DNA of 64,000 nt, from positions 1,178,001 to 1,242,000 of the forward strand of contig NZ_CP043504.1 in assembly GCF_008365275.1 (NCBI RefSeq), written 5' to 3'. Position numbers and translations under genes: made by a program. Position 1 is the first letter of the stretch. Every line of letters begins with the position of its first letter. The stretch comes from Protaetiibacter larvae. GTDB taxonomy: Bacteria > Actinomycetota > Actinomycetes > Actinomycetales > Microbacteriaceae. Positions 42,088 to 50,842 of this stretch are shown here, one piece after another. The notes beneath the pieces are model-generated. The model did not search any database, was not told the DNA's origin, and worked only from the letters and a program-made list of their open reading frames with translations.

Positions 42088-42171
42088 CCAGAAATGCAGG
42101 AGTTTCAGGTCGGACGGATGCGGCTGCCGCGCGGATGGGGGACCCGTCGCCGAGAGCTCCTGCATTTGTGG
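42088..42171. repeat. CAGAAATGCAGGAG inverted repeat, copy between hisS and eno
   Basis: Arms 42088-42102 and 42157-42171 (CCAGAAATGCAGGAG and its complement with one mismatch) flank a 54-base GC-rich core. The family is the same as the larger element at 54874. The rest of the 42040-42258 gap holds the eno promoter and ribosome-binding site. Confidence 0.8.
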
Positions 42172-42200
42172 CGTGGGTCGGGGCGGCAACCCGGAGTGGC

Positions 42201-42206
42201 TAGGAT
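42201..42206 (+). promoter_or_regulatory. Candidate -10 (TAGGAT) for eno
   Basis: TAGGAT lies 52 bases before the GTG, implying a leader of about 46 bases ending in a strong AAGGAG. This contrasts with the leaderless neighbours. Confidence 0.45.
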
Positions 42207-42249
42207 TCCGGTTGGGCGCTGCCGCCCGATCCCCACCACTTCCCCCTAA

Positions 42250-43536
<1,287 letters not shown>

Positions 43537-43559
43537 CCCTTTCGGACGTCGGGCCCGCT

Positions 43560-43565
43560 TAGCCT
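43560..43565 (+). promoter_or_regulatory. Leaderless -10 (TAGCCT) for the FtsB-like gene
   Basis: TAGCCT, six bases, then ATG at 43572. Confidence 0.5.
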
Positions 43566-43571
43566 GGATCC

Positions 43572-44090
43572 ATGCCCCGTCAGCCCCGCACCGAGCGCGT
43601 GCCCGTCATCATGGCGGAGCCCTCGCGCGGGGCGGCCTGGCTGCGCAACTTCCGGTTGTCGGGTTTCGCGTTGACGGTGCTGCTGCTCATCGTGGCCGCG
43701 CTCCTGGTGCTGGCCCCGCAGCTGAAGACGCTCGTGGAGCAGCGGCAGCAGATCGCGCAGGCCGAGCAGGCGGTGAAGGATGCGCAGGATCGGCTCGACG
43801 AGCTGGACGGCGAGGTGGCGCGGTGGAGCGACCCCGCGTACGTGGAGTCGCAGGCGCGCGACCGGCTGTACTACGTGTTCCCGGGCGATGACAGCTACCT
43901 CGTGATCGACGACTCCGCGGTCGCGACCTCCGCCGACGAGAGCCTGCCGATCAGCGACACCATCCAGTCCACCCGTGTGGACTGGATGACCGCGTTCCTG
44001 TCGTCGGTGTACTCGGCGGGGCTCACCGAGGCGCCGCCCCCCGCCGACGATCCGCTCATCCCGAGCCCCTCCGAGGGGGCCGCCGGATGA
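43572..44090 (+). CDS. FtsB/DivIC-like septum formation initiator
   Basis: Single-pass division protein of 172 residues. It has a cytoplasmic basic N-terminus, a membrane helix near residues 31-52 (LSGFALTVLLLIVAALLVLA), then a coiled coil (LVEQRQQIAQAEQAVKDAQDRLDELDGEVARW) and the conserved DPAYVESQARDRLYYVFPGD, which matches the DivIC family. It scaffolds FtsL/FtsQ at the division site. A disordered tail of about 75 residues follows. The position right after eno and before DUF501 is the usual actinobacterial order. ATGA overlap with the next gene. Confidence 0.9.
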   Translation: MPRQPRTERVPVIMAEPSRGAAWLRNFRLSGFALTVLLLIVAALLVLAPQLKTLVEQRQQIAQAEQAVKDAQDRLDELDGEVARWSDPAYVESQARDRLYYVFPGDDSYLVIDDSAVATSADESLPISDTIQSTRVDWMTAFLSSVYSAGLTEAPPPADDPLIPSPSEGAAG

Positions 44091-44605
44091 CGCGCCCGCC
44101 GTTCGATCCGCCGACGGAGGCCGAGATCGCCGTGGTCTCCCGGCAGCTGGGGCGCCCCGCACGCGGGGTGATCGGGATCGCCGCGCGGTGCGTGTGCGGC
44201 AACCCGACGGTCGTGGCGACGCAGCCGCGGCTGCCCGACGGCACCCCGTTCCCGACCCTCTACTACCTCTCGCATCCGGGGGCGACGGCCGCGATGTCGA
44301 CGCTCGAGGCCACGGGGGTGATGCCCGAGCTCGCGGAGCTGCTCGTGGATGAGGTGGCGGACGCCTACCGCGCCGCCCACCTCTCCTACCTGGCCGACCG
44401 GGAGAGCATCGAGGCGGTCCCCGAGATCGCGGGCTTCTCGGCGGGCGGGATGCCCGACCGGGTGAAGTGCCTGCACGCGCTCGCGGCGCACGCGCTCGCT
44501 GCCGGACCCGGGGTGAACCCGATCGGCGACGAGGCCCTCGCGCGCTCCTCGTGGTCGCCTGAGCGGTGCAGCTGCGCGGAGCCCGGCGCGGCACGCGGGG
44601 CCTGA
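44087..44605 (+). CDS. DUF501 domain-containing protein
   Basis: Protein of 172 residues. The DUF501 pattern includes IGIAARCVCGNPTVVATQPRLPDGTPFPTLYYLSHP near residues 25-60 and GGMPDRVKCLHALAAHALAAGPGVNPIGDEAL near 120-151. Conserved Cys residues (CVCG and KCLH, with a C-terminal CSCAEPG) hint at metal binding, which is inference. The family is nearly always found beside eno and divIC in actinobacteria, yet its function is unknown. It is coupled to the FtsB-like gene and is followed by a subtilase gene almost without a gap. Confidence 0.92.
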   Translation: MTRPPFDPPTEAEIAVVSRQLGRPARGVIGIAARCVCGNPTVVATQPRLPDGTPFPTLYYLSHPGATAAMSTLEATGVMPELAELLVDEVADAYRAAHLSYLADRESIEAVPEIAGFSAGGMPDRVKCLHALAAHALAAGPGVNPIGDEALARSSWSPERCSCAEPGAARGA

Positions 44606-44607
44606 CG

Positions 44608-45846
44608 GTGCGGCGCGCCTCGCTCGCGGTCGCGGGAGTGCTCGTCGGGGCGACGGTGCTCGCCGGCGGGGTCGCCCCCGCGACGGCCGCGGGTTCCGAC
44701 GTGGTGCGGGAGGCGCAGTACTGGCTCGACGCGTACGGCATCCGCTCCGCGTGGTCGGTGACGCGGGGCGCGGGCGTGACGATCGCCGTGATCGACACCG
44801 GGGTCGGCTCGCCGCCGGAACTGAGCGGCGCGGTCGTGGGCGGCACCGACTTCTCGGGCCTCGGCTCGGCGGACGGCCGCACCCCGGTCGGTCCGGATGG
44901 CGAGCACGGGACGCTCGTGGCATCGCTCGCGGCGGGGCGCGGCACGGGCGCGAACTCGGGTGTCATCGGCAGCGCGCCGGAGGCGTCCATCCTGGCGATC
45001 TCGATCGGCTTCGAGGGCGGCGACTCCGACGAGCAGATCGCGGGGGCGGTGCGCTGGGCGGTCGACCACGGCGCCGATGTGATCAACATGTCGCTCACCC
45101 GCAACACCCTCGACTGGCCGGAGAGCTGGGACGACGCCTTCGGCTACGCCAACGCGCACGATGTGGTCGTGCTCGCCGCGGCCGGCAATCGCGGGTCGGG
45201 GACGACCGAGGTGGGTGCCCCCGCGACGATGCCCGGCGTGCTCACGGTGGCCGGCGTCGACCGCGGCGGCACGACGAGCCACGACGCGTCCGCGCAGGGC
45301 GTGACGATCGGCGTCGCGGCCCCCAGCGAGGATCTGGTCGGTGCGATGCCGGACGGCAGCCATGTGCGCTGGAACGGCACGAGCGGCGCCACCCCCATCG
45401 TGGCGGGCGTCGTGGCGCTCGTGAAGGCCGCCCATCCCGAGCTCGACGCCGCCAACATCATCAACCGGATCACCTCGACCGCGCGGGACGCCGGCCCGGC
45501 CGGCCCCGATGTGTCGTACGGCTTCGGGCTGCTTGACGCCTACGCCGCCGTGACGGCGCCCGTGGCCGCGGTCGACGCCAACCCGATGGGGGATCTTGCG
45601 GAGTGGATCCGGGTGAACCGTCGCCAGGACGCCTCGACACCGCAGGTGGCGCCCGGCCCTGCGCCGGTCGAGCGTCCGCCCGTGCCGCCCGCCCCGAACG
45701 ATCCGATCGGCACCCTGCTGCCGAGCGCGTTGCTGCTGCGCCAGGTGGGGGCGCCGCTGCTCGCCCTCCTGGTGATCGTGTTCCTCGTGGGCGGGGTGGT
45801 CTGGGGAGCGGTCAGAGCGTACGGACCGGCCGCCCGCAGGCGGTAG
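44608..45846 (+). CDS. Subtilisin-like (S8) serine protease, mycosin-like layout
   Basis: Secreted, membrane-anchored protease of 412 residues. It has a signal peptide (LAVAGVLVGATVLAGGVAPATA), catalytic Asp in ITIAVIDTGVG-type sequence near residue 57, His in GEHGTLVAS near 95, the oxyanion Asn in LAAAGNRGSG near 193 and Ser in WNGTSGATPIVAG near 257. A Pro-rich linker (GPAPVERPPVPPAPNDP) and a C-terminal membrane helix with basic tail (RAYGPAARRR) follow. This is the domain order of mycosins, but no type VII secretion gene is nearby. GTG 44608 is preferred; an upstream GTG at 44566 overlaps DUF501. Confidence 0.88.
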   Translation: MRRASLAVAGVLVGATVLAGGVAPATAAGSDVVREAQYWLDAYGIRSAWSVTRGAGVTIAVIDTGVGSPPELSGAVVGGTDFSGLGSADGRTPVGPDGEHGTLVASLAAGRGTGANSGVIGSAPEASILAISIGFEGGDSDEQIAGAVRWAVDHGADVINMSLTRNTLDWPESWDDAFGYANAHDVVVLAAAGNRGSGTTEVGAPATMPGVLTVAGVDRGGTTSHDASAQGVTIGVAAPSEDLVGAMPDGSHVRWNGTSGATPIVAGVVALVKAAHPELDAANIINRITSTARDAGPAGPDVSYGFGLLDAYAAVTAPVAAVDANPMGDLAEWIRVNRRQDASTPQVAPGPAPVERPPVPPAPNDPIGTLLPSALLLRQVGAPLLALLVIVFLVGGVVWGAVRAYGPAARRR

Positions 45847-45849
45847 ATT
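45844..45849 (+). promoter_or_regulatory. Candidate -10 (TAGATT) for the NADH dehydrogenase
   Basis: TAGATT overlaps the protease stop codon and is 38 bases before the GTG at 45888. A GAGGAG ribosome-binding site follows at about 45872. Confidence 0.4.
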
Positions 45850-45887
45850 GGACTCGACTTTTTCCCCCAGCGAGGAGAACCCCCACG

Positions 45888-47210
45888 GTGCGCAAGATCC
45901 TGATCGTCGGCGGCGGCTACGCCGGCTTCTACACCGCCAAGAAGCTCGAGAAGCATCTGCGTCGCGGCGAGGCGGAGGTCACCATGGTCGACCCGCTGCC
46001 GTACATGACCTACCAGCCGTTCCTCCCGGAGGTCGCCGCCGGCGGCATCGAGCCGCGTCACGCGGTCGTGCCGCACCGCCGTCACCTGAAGCGCACCCAC
46101 GTCGTCACGGCGAAGGTCACCCGGGTGGACCACGCCACCAAGACGGCCGTCATCACGCCGTCGGTGGGCGAGCCGTGGACGGTCGAGTACGACACCCTCG
46201 TGCTGACCGCCGGTGCCGTCTCGCGCACCTTCCCCATCCCGGGCGTCGCGGATGAGGCGATCGGCCTCAAGAACATCGAGGAGGCGATCGCCATCCGCGA
46301 CCGTCTCACCCAGAACTTCGTGAAGGCGTCCAACCTGCCCGCCGGCCCGGAGCGCGATCGGCTGCTGACGGTGGTCGTCGTGGGCGGCGGCTTCGCCGGC
46401 ATCGAGGTGCTCGGCGAGCTGCGTAGCTTCGCGAGCTCGCTCGTCGGCCAGTACGAGAACCTCTCGTTCGAGGACACCCACTTCCACCTCATCGAGGCGA
46501 TGGGGCGCATCATGCCCGAGGTGTCGCTCAAGACGAGCCACTGGGTGCTCAAGAACCTCGCGGAGCGCGGTGACAACGTGCACCTCGACACCCAGCTGTC
46601 GAGCGCCACGGGCGGTGTCATCCAGCTCTCGACGGGCGAGAGCTTCGAGTCGGATCTCATCATCTGGACCGCCGGCGTCATGGCGAACCCGGTGGTGCGC
46701 ACGACCGACCTGCCGATCGAGGAGCGCGGCCGCATCCGGGCGCGCGCCGACCTGCGCATCGTGGACGAGAACGGCGAGTTCGTGCCCGAGGCCTGGACCG
46801 CGGGCGACGTCGCCGCGGTCCCCGACCTCACGGGTGGCGGCGTGGGCGGCTTCTGCGTGCCCAACGCCCAGCACGCGGTGCGCCAGGGCAAGCTCCTCGC
46901 GAAGAACCTGGTGGCGGAGCTGCGCGGCGAGAGCCCGCGCGAGTACATCCACAAGAACGCGGGCGCGGTGGCCGGCATCGGCCTGTACCACGGCGTGTTC
47001 CAGAGCGGGAAGATCTCGATCAAGGGCTTCATCGCGTGGCTCATGCACCGTGGCTACCACGGCCTCGCGATCCCCATGTGGGAGCGCAAGGCGCGCGTGT
47101 TCAGCAACTGGATCATCAACTTCCTGTTCCGTCGCGACCTCGTCGGCATCCCGGCGCGCGATGTGCCGCGCGAGGCCTTCGAGACCTTCGCCTCGCGCCC
47201 CAAGGCGTAG
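45888..47210 (+). CDS. ndh: Type II NADH dehydrogenase (NDH-2 family FAD oxidoreductase)
   Basis: Non-proton-pumping, membrane-associated enzyme passing electrons from NADH to menaquinone. FAD-binding GGGYAGFYTAKKLEKHLRRGE is near residues 6-26, the NADH-binding VVVGGGFAGIEVLGELRSFA near 165-184, and the second FAD motif EAWTAGDVAAVPDL near 300. YMTYQPFLPEVAAGGIEPRHA near 40 is characteristic of NDH-2. The C-terminal 90 residues include an amphipathic segment, and the end is basic. 440 residues. GAGGAG precedes the GTG start. Confidence 0.93.
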   Translation: MRKILIVGGGYAGFYTAKKLEKHLRRGEAEVTMVDPLPYMTYQPFLPEVAAGGIEPRHAVVPHRRHLKRTHVVTAKVTRVDHATKTAVITPSVGEPWTVEYDTLVLTAGAVSRTFPIPGVADEAIGLKNIEEAIAIRDRLTQNFVKASNLPAGPERDRLLTVVVVGGGFAGIEVLGELRSFASSLVGQYENLSFEDTHFHLIEAMGRIMPEVSLKTSHWVLKNLAERGDNVHLDTQLSSATGGVIQLSTGESFESDLIIWTAGVMANPVVRTTDLPIEERGRIRARADLRIVDENGEFVPEAWTAGDVAAVPDLTGGGVGGFCVPNAQHAVRQGKLLAKNLVAELRGESPREYIHKNAGAVAGIGLYHGVFQSGKISIKGFIAWLMHRGYHGLAIPMWERKARVFSNWIINFLFRRDLVGIPARDVPREAFETFASRPKA

Positions 47211-47228
47211 TCGACCCGCACCGCGCAC

Positions 47229-47367
47229 CCCCGCTGATCGAGTGCCGCGGCAAACCCCGCTGATCGGGTGTGCTGCTGCGCGGCTACTCGATCAGCGGGG
47301 TGTGCCGCTGCGCGGCTACTCGATCAGCGGGGTGTGCCGCTGCGCGGCTACTCGATCGGCGGGGTCC
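47229..47367. repeat. Interspersed repeats in opposing orientation
   Basis: Two forward units (CCCCGCTGATCGAGTGCC, partly degraded) are followed by three inverted units (GCTGCGCGGCTACTCGATCAGCGGGG). They fill the gap between the convergent NADH dehydrogenase and ABC permease genes. Confidence 0.85.
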
Positions 47368-47368
47368 G

Positions 47369-48187
47369 CTACGCCTTGCGCATGTAGGCGCGCACGGCGA
47401 GCGGCGCGAACACCGCGACGATGACGGCGGCGCCGAGCAGCGTCCACCAGACGTCGACCGTCCAGGTGCCGTCGTTCGCGAGCCCGCGGAACGCCGTGAT
47501 GAGGTGGGAGACGGGGTTCATCTCGGCCACCGGCCGCAGCCAGTCGGGCAGGGTGCTGGTGGGCACGAAGGCGTTCGAGAAGAACGTCAGCGGCATCATG
47601 ATGAGCATCGCGATGCCCTGCACGGTGCCCGCGGTGCGGGCCTTCACGCCGAGCAGCGCCCAGATCCAGCTGACCGCCCATGCGGTGACGATCACGAGCA
47701 CTGCGGCCACGAGCAGGCCCCATCCGCCGCCGGGACGCCAGCCGATGAGGAAGCCGACGAACATCGTGAGCCCGGTGATCACCGCGTAGCGGATGGTGTC
47801 GGTGAGCAGCGCGCCCGCGAGCGGGGCGATGCGCGCCATCGGCAGTGAGCGGAAGCGGTCGAAGACGCCCGTGTCCATGTCCTCCCGCAGCTGCGTGCCC
47901 GTCACGACGGAGGCCTGCACGACGCCCTGCACGACGATCGCGGGGATCAGCATGGGCAGGTAGGCCGTGACACCGCCGGCGATCGCACCGCCGAACAGGA
48001 ACGCGAACATGAAGGTGAAGATGAACGGCACGAGCAGCACATCCGCCCACTGCTCGGGCGTGCGGCGCAGCCGGATGAGCGCGCGGTAGGCCATCGTGAA
48101 GGTCTGCGAGATGGTCTCGCGGACGCCGACGTGCTTGGTGAGGGTCGTCGGGAAGACGGCGGGCTTGGTCTGGATGAGGGCGGTCAC
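47369..48187 (-). CDS. ABC-2 permease, DrrB-like
   Basis: Exporter membrane subunit of 272 residues with six helices. ETISQTFTMAYRALIRLRRTPEQWADVLLVPFIFTFMFAFLFGGAI is the DrrB-type start. VVTGTQLREDMDTGVFDRFRSLPMARIAPLAGAL near residue 95 is the cytoplasmic coupling segment, and PLTFFSNAFVPTSTLPDWLRPVAEMNPVSHLI near 195 is the family signature. Exports antibiotics or lipids in related systems. GTG 48187 overlaps the ATPase stop (GTGA). Last gene of a four-gene operon. Confidence 0.9.
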   Translation of the reverse strand: MTALIQTKPAVFPTTLTKHVGVRETISQTFTMAYRALIRLRRTPEQWADVLLVPFIFTFMFAFLFGGAIAGGVTAYLPMLIPAIVVQGVVQASVVTGTQLREDMDTGVFDRFRSLPMARIAPLAGALLTDTIRYAVITGLTMFVGFLIGWRPGGGWGLLVAAVLVIVTAWAVSWIWALLGVKARTAGTVQGIAMLIMMPLTFFSNAFVPTSTLPDWLRPVAEMNPVSHLITAFRGLANDGTWTVDVWWTLLGAAVIVAVFAPLAVRAYMRKA

Positions 48188-49179
48188 GCCGCCACCTCCT
48201 CGGGGATGGGGGTCTCGTCGCGTTCGGACGCGTCGTGGCCGGTGATGGTGAGGAACACCTCGTCGAGCGTGGGCTTCTCGACGCTCACCTCGGTGAGGCG
48301 GATGCCCTGCTCGCGGAAGGCGATGAGCAGGTCGGTGACCCGTTCGGGGTCGGCCATGGGGGCCGTGATGCGCGCCTGCTCGGGGGTGAGGGTGCCATGC
48401 ACGCCGAGCACGCGCTCGATCGTGGCGAGGGCGGCCTCGGGCTGCGAGCCTTCGTCGAGGCGCAACTGCAGGGAGGCGGTGCCGACGAGGCCCTTGAGGT
48501 GGTCGGCGGTGCCTTCGGCGACCACCTTGCCGCTGTCGATGACGGCGATCCGGTTGGCGAGCTGGTCGGCCTCGTCGAGGTACTGGGTGGTGAGCAGCAC
48601 GGTGGAGCCGTTCGCAACGAGGTCGCGGATGACATCCCACATCTGCCCGCGGGTGCGCGGGTCGAGGCCCGTGGTGGGCTCGTCGAGGAAGATGAGCGGC
48701 GGCTGCGAGATGAGGCTCGAGGCGAGGTCGAGGCGCCGGCGCATGCCGCCGGAGTACTTGCCGACGGGGCGTCTGGCGGCTTCGGCGAGGCCGAACGATT
48801 CGAGCAGTTCGAGGCCCTTGCGCTTGGCTTCGCGGTGTCCGAGGCCGAGCAGGCGGCCGAAGACGATCATGTTCTCGAGTCCCGAGACCTTCTCGTCGAC
48901 GGAGGCGTACTGGCCGGTGACGCCGATGAGCTGGCGCACGACGTTGGGTTCCGCCACGACGTCGTGCCCGAAGATGCGGGCGGTGCCGGCGTCGGGGGTG
49001 AGCAGGGTGGCGAGCATGGAGATCGTGGTCGTCTTGCCGGCGCCGTTGGGGCCGAGCACGCCGTACACGATGCCGGGCTCGACGCGCAGGTCGACGCCGT
49101 CGACGGCGCGGTTGCTGCCGAAGACCTTGACGAGTCCTTCGGCGTCGATCGCGTACTCACGCGATGCGAGGGTGGTCAC
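48184..49179 (-). CDS. ABC exporter ATP-binding protein, DrrA-like
   Basis: ATPase of 331 residues. Walker A VLGPNGAGKTTTISMLATLL near residues 38-57, signature YSGGMRRRLDLASSL near 143, Walker B PLIFLDEPTTGLDPRTR near 160, and a C-terminal DrrA-type domain (RITAPMADPERVTDLLIAFREQGIRLTEVSVEKPTLDEVF) ending in the conserved LDEVF segment. Pairs with the DrrB-like permease. GTG 49179 overlaps the stop of the ClpN-like gene, so all are translationally coupled. Substrate unknown. Confidence 0.93.
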   Translation of the reverse strand: MTTLASREYAIDAEGLVKVFGSNRAVDGVDLRVEPGIVYGVLGPNGAGKTTTISMLATLLTPDAGTARIFGHDVVAEPNVVRQLIGVTGQYASVDEKVSGLENMIVFGRLLGLGHREAKRKGLELLESFGLAEAARRPVGKYSGGMRRRLDLASSLISQPPLIFLDEPTTGLDPRTRGQMWDVIRDLVANGSTVLLTTQYLDEADQLANRIAVIDSGKVVAEGTADHLKGLVGTASLQLRLDEGSQPEAALATIERVLGVHGTLTPEQARITAPMADPERVTDLLIAFREQGIRLTEVSVEKPTLDEVFLTITGHDASERDETPIPEEVAA

Positions 49180-49742
49180 TGGGTGTTGTCCTTTCGTGGG
49201 GAGGTGAGCGCCGCGTCGAGCGCGGCAAGAAGTTCGTGACGGTCGAATCCGCCGCGGACGAGGGCGCGCGGCACGGTGCCGAGCTCGGCGGAGAGGATGC
49301 CGCGCACGAGTTCGAGGTCCATGGTGCGCGGGCGTCCGCCGCGGGAGGCGCGCGCGTTGCGGGAGGCGCGCTCCCAGGCGTCCTTCGCGGAGGATCCGAA
49401 GCGCGGGCGTCCGCCGCGCACCCGGGGGGCGGCGGTCAGCCGGGCCGGTTCGGGCAGTCGGACGCCGACGGCGGCGAGGGTGTGCTCGCGTTCCTTGGCG
49501 AGCGCATCCGTGAAGGCCTCGTAGTTGAGCCCGAGTGGTCCGAGCAGGGTGGTGGCCTTGCCGCGCCGGTCGAAGAGGAAGGCGAGCAGCAGGTGCTCGG
49601 CCTCGACGTTGGGGGCGCCGCGGTTGGTGGCTTCGAGGGAGGCGACCCCGAAGAGCGCGCCGAAGTCGGCACGGACGATCGGATCGCCGCCGAGTTCGTG
49701 ACGCGGGTCGCCGTGGTGGGCGCTGCGGGTGGCGTCAGACAT
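49176..49742 (-). CDS. ClpN-domain protein without ATPase part
   Basis: Protein of 188 residues resembling only the N-terminal repeat domain of ClpC/ClpA. One repeat reads ADFGALFGVASLEATNRGAPNVEAEHLLLAFLFDRRGKATTLLGPLGLNYEAF near residues 24-76; a weaker second repeat runs from FGSSAKDAWERASRNARASRGG to GILSAELGTVPRALVRGGFDRHELLAAL. There is no Walker motif. ClpN domains bind substrates, adaptors or arginine-phosphorylated proteins, so this may act as an adaptor, decoy or sensor. Located between a small HTH protein and the exporter genes. A GGAGGAGAAGGA ribosome-binding site precedes the ATG at 49742. Confidence 0.8.
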   Translation of the reverse strand: MSDATRSAHHGDPRHELGGDPIVRADFGALFGVASLEATNRGAPNVEAEHLLLAFLFDRRGKATTLLGPLGLNYEAFTDALAKEREHTLAAVGVRLPEPARLTAAPRVRGGRPRFGSSAKDAWERASRNARASRGGRPRTMDLELVRGILSAELGTVPRALVRGGFDRHELLAALDAALTSPRKDNTQ

Positions 49743-49974
49743 TCCTTCTCCTCCGGAGTTCGAGGTCGATCGATGCGACGCGCTGCAGGTGCTTCTTGTG
49801 CACCGCCTGGCGGGTGACGCCCAGGCCTTCGGCGATCTGGCCCCAGCCCCAGCCGGCGCGCAGGGCGCGTTCGACGGCGGAGTCTTCGAGCTGGTCGGCG
49901 AGGGCGCGGAGGGCCACGACGGCGGCGAGGTCGTCGGCGATCGGGTCATCGGGATCGATGGCGCGCGGGTTCAT
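49735..49974 (-). CDS. Small helix-turn-helix regulator
   Basis: Protein of 79 residues. The helical N-terminal part (DDLAAVVALRALADQLEDSAVERALRAG) is followed by a helix-turn-helix WGWGQIAEGLGVTRQAVHKKH near residues 46-66, and the tail is very basic (LELRRRRNV). This architecture fits a DNA-binding protein controlling its own operon. ATG 49974 is chosen because TAATGT lies seven bases upstream and TTGCGT seventeen bases before that. Two palindromes cover that promoter. It overlaps the ClpN-like gene by 8 bases, giving a four-gene operon. Confidence 0.8.
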   Translation of the reverse strand: MNPRAIDPDDPIADDLAAVVALRALADQLEDSAVERALRAGWGWGQIAEGLGVTRQAVHKKHLQRVASIDLELRRRRNV

Positions 49975-49978
49975 GCAC

Positions 49979-49992
49979 GCAACATTAGTTGC
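49979..49992. promoter_or_regulatory. Operator half of a pair, over the -10
   Basis: GCAACATTAGTTGC, an imperfect 14-base palindrome of form GCAAC-N4-GTTGC, contains the -10 TAATGT (49982-49987, minus strand) of the HTH operon. Its centre is 28 bases from that of the second copy. Confidence 0.7.
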
Positions 49993-50006
49993 TAATTCGC
50001 GATTAC

Positions 50007-50020
50007 GCAACTTAAGTTGC
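50007..50020. promoter_or_regulatory. Operator half of a pair, over the -35
   Basis: GCAACTTAAGTTGC, a perfect 14-base palindrome, overlaps the -35 TTGCGT (50005-50010, minus strand). It lies four bases downstream of the tRNA-Leu 3' end. Confidence 0.75.
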
Positions 50021-50023
50021 TCG

Positions 50024-50097
50024 TGCCCTCGCTGGGACTCGAACCCAGACTGAGGCGATTTTAAGTCGCCTGCCTCTGCCGATTGGGCTACGAGGGC
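50024..50097 (-). tRNA. tRNA-Leu (anticodon TAA) with a short variable arm
   Basis: 74-base tRNA. The acceptor stem GCCCTCG pairs perfectly with CGAGGGC, with discriminator A. The anticodon stem GGCGA/TCGCC holds loop CTTAAAA, so the anticodon is TAA, reading UUA. The variable region is only TCAGT and the T-arm is CTGGG/CCCAG with loop TTCGAGT. Leucine tRNAs normally have a long variable arm; this one does not. No CCA is encoded. Confidence 0.88.
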
Positions 50098-50142
50098 GTG
50101 CGCCCATTCTGCCTGGATCGCCCCACCTCAACGGGGGGATTG

Positions 50143-50168
50143 GTGTCTGAGTCGCGCGTCTGGGACAC
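50143..50168. promoter_or_regulatory. Possible TetR operator
   Basis: GTGTC at 50143-50147 and GACAC at 50164-50168 form an inverted repeat 43 bases before the TetR start, in the gap after tRNA-Leu. Arms are short and the spacing wide, so this is weak. Confidence 0.3.
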
Positions 50169-50210
50169 TTGACCCACTCCGGGGGACTCGTCGACGAGAA
50201 GGGGGTCGGA

Positions 50211-50813
50211 ATGACGCGCATGCCCGCGACCGAACGACGTGCCGCGCTCGCGCGAGCCGCACTCGTGGTCGTCGACCGTGACGGCGTACACGCCGCCACG
50301 ACCCGCGCGATCGTCGCCGAGGCGGCCATGCCCCTCGCGAGCTTCCACTACGCCGTCCCCTCCCGCGACGAGCTGCTGCGCGACGTCGTCGAGCTCGTCG
50401 TCGACGACGAGTCGGATGCCGCCCTCGCGGGCCTGCTCGCCGAGGCCGTCGACGTGCGCGACGCCATCCGCCGCACCCTCACCGCCTACCTCGACCACGT
50501 GCGGCTCGCCCCGGGCCGAGAGCAGGCCATGTTCGAGCTCACCCAATACGCACTGCGCACCCCCGAGCTCGCCGACCTGCCGGCCGAGCAGTACGGCCGC
50601 TACCACGCGACCGCCGCGACCCTGCTCACCGCCGCCGAGGCCCACCTCGGCATCCGGTGGGTCGTCCCCGTCGCCGCACTCGCCCGCCTCATCGTGACCC
50701 TCACCGACGGCATCACCCTCGCCTGGCTCGCCGACCGCGACGACGCCGCAGCCGAGAACACCATCGACCTCGCGACCGACGCCCTCGCGCCCTTCGCCCA
50801 GCCCGCCCCCTGA
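50211..50813 (+). CDS. TetR family transcriptional regulator
   Basis: Regulator of 200 residues. The N-terminal HTH runs ERRAALARAALVVVDRDGVHAATTRAIVAEAAMPLASFHYAVPSRDELLRDVVE near residues 7-62, with the conserved S-x-x-Y-x-x-x-x-x-K/R-type recognition helix end. The helical C-terminal ligand domain covers residues 70-200. AAGGGGG lies about 7 bases before the ATG at 50211. It lies 29 bases before a transporter gene and probably controls the whole operon of transporter, PLP enzyme and FAD oxidase. Confidence 0.9.
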   Translation: MTRMPATERRAALARAALVVVDRDGVHAATTRAIVAEAAMPLASFHYAVPSRDELLRDVVELVVDDESDAALAGLLAEAVDVRDAIRRTLTAYLDHVRLAPGREQAMFELTQYALRTPELADLPAEQYGRYHATAATLLTAAEAHLGIRWVVPVAALARLIVTLTDGITLAWLADRDDAAAENTIDLATDALAPFAQPAP

Positions 50814-50842
50814 TCGCGCCGATCCCCACCACAGGAGACCAG

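Noticed and set aside
44608-45846. Type VII secretion locus suggested by the mycosin-like protease
   Set aside because: No ESX, EccC, EccD or WXG100-like gene is present in the window; only the protease layout is similar.
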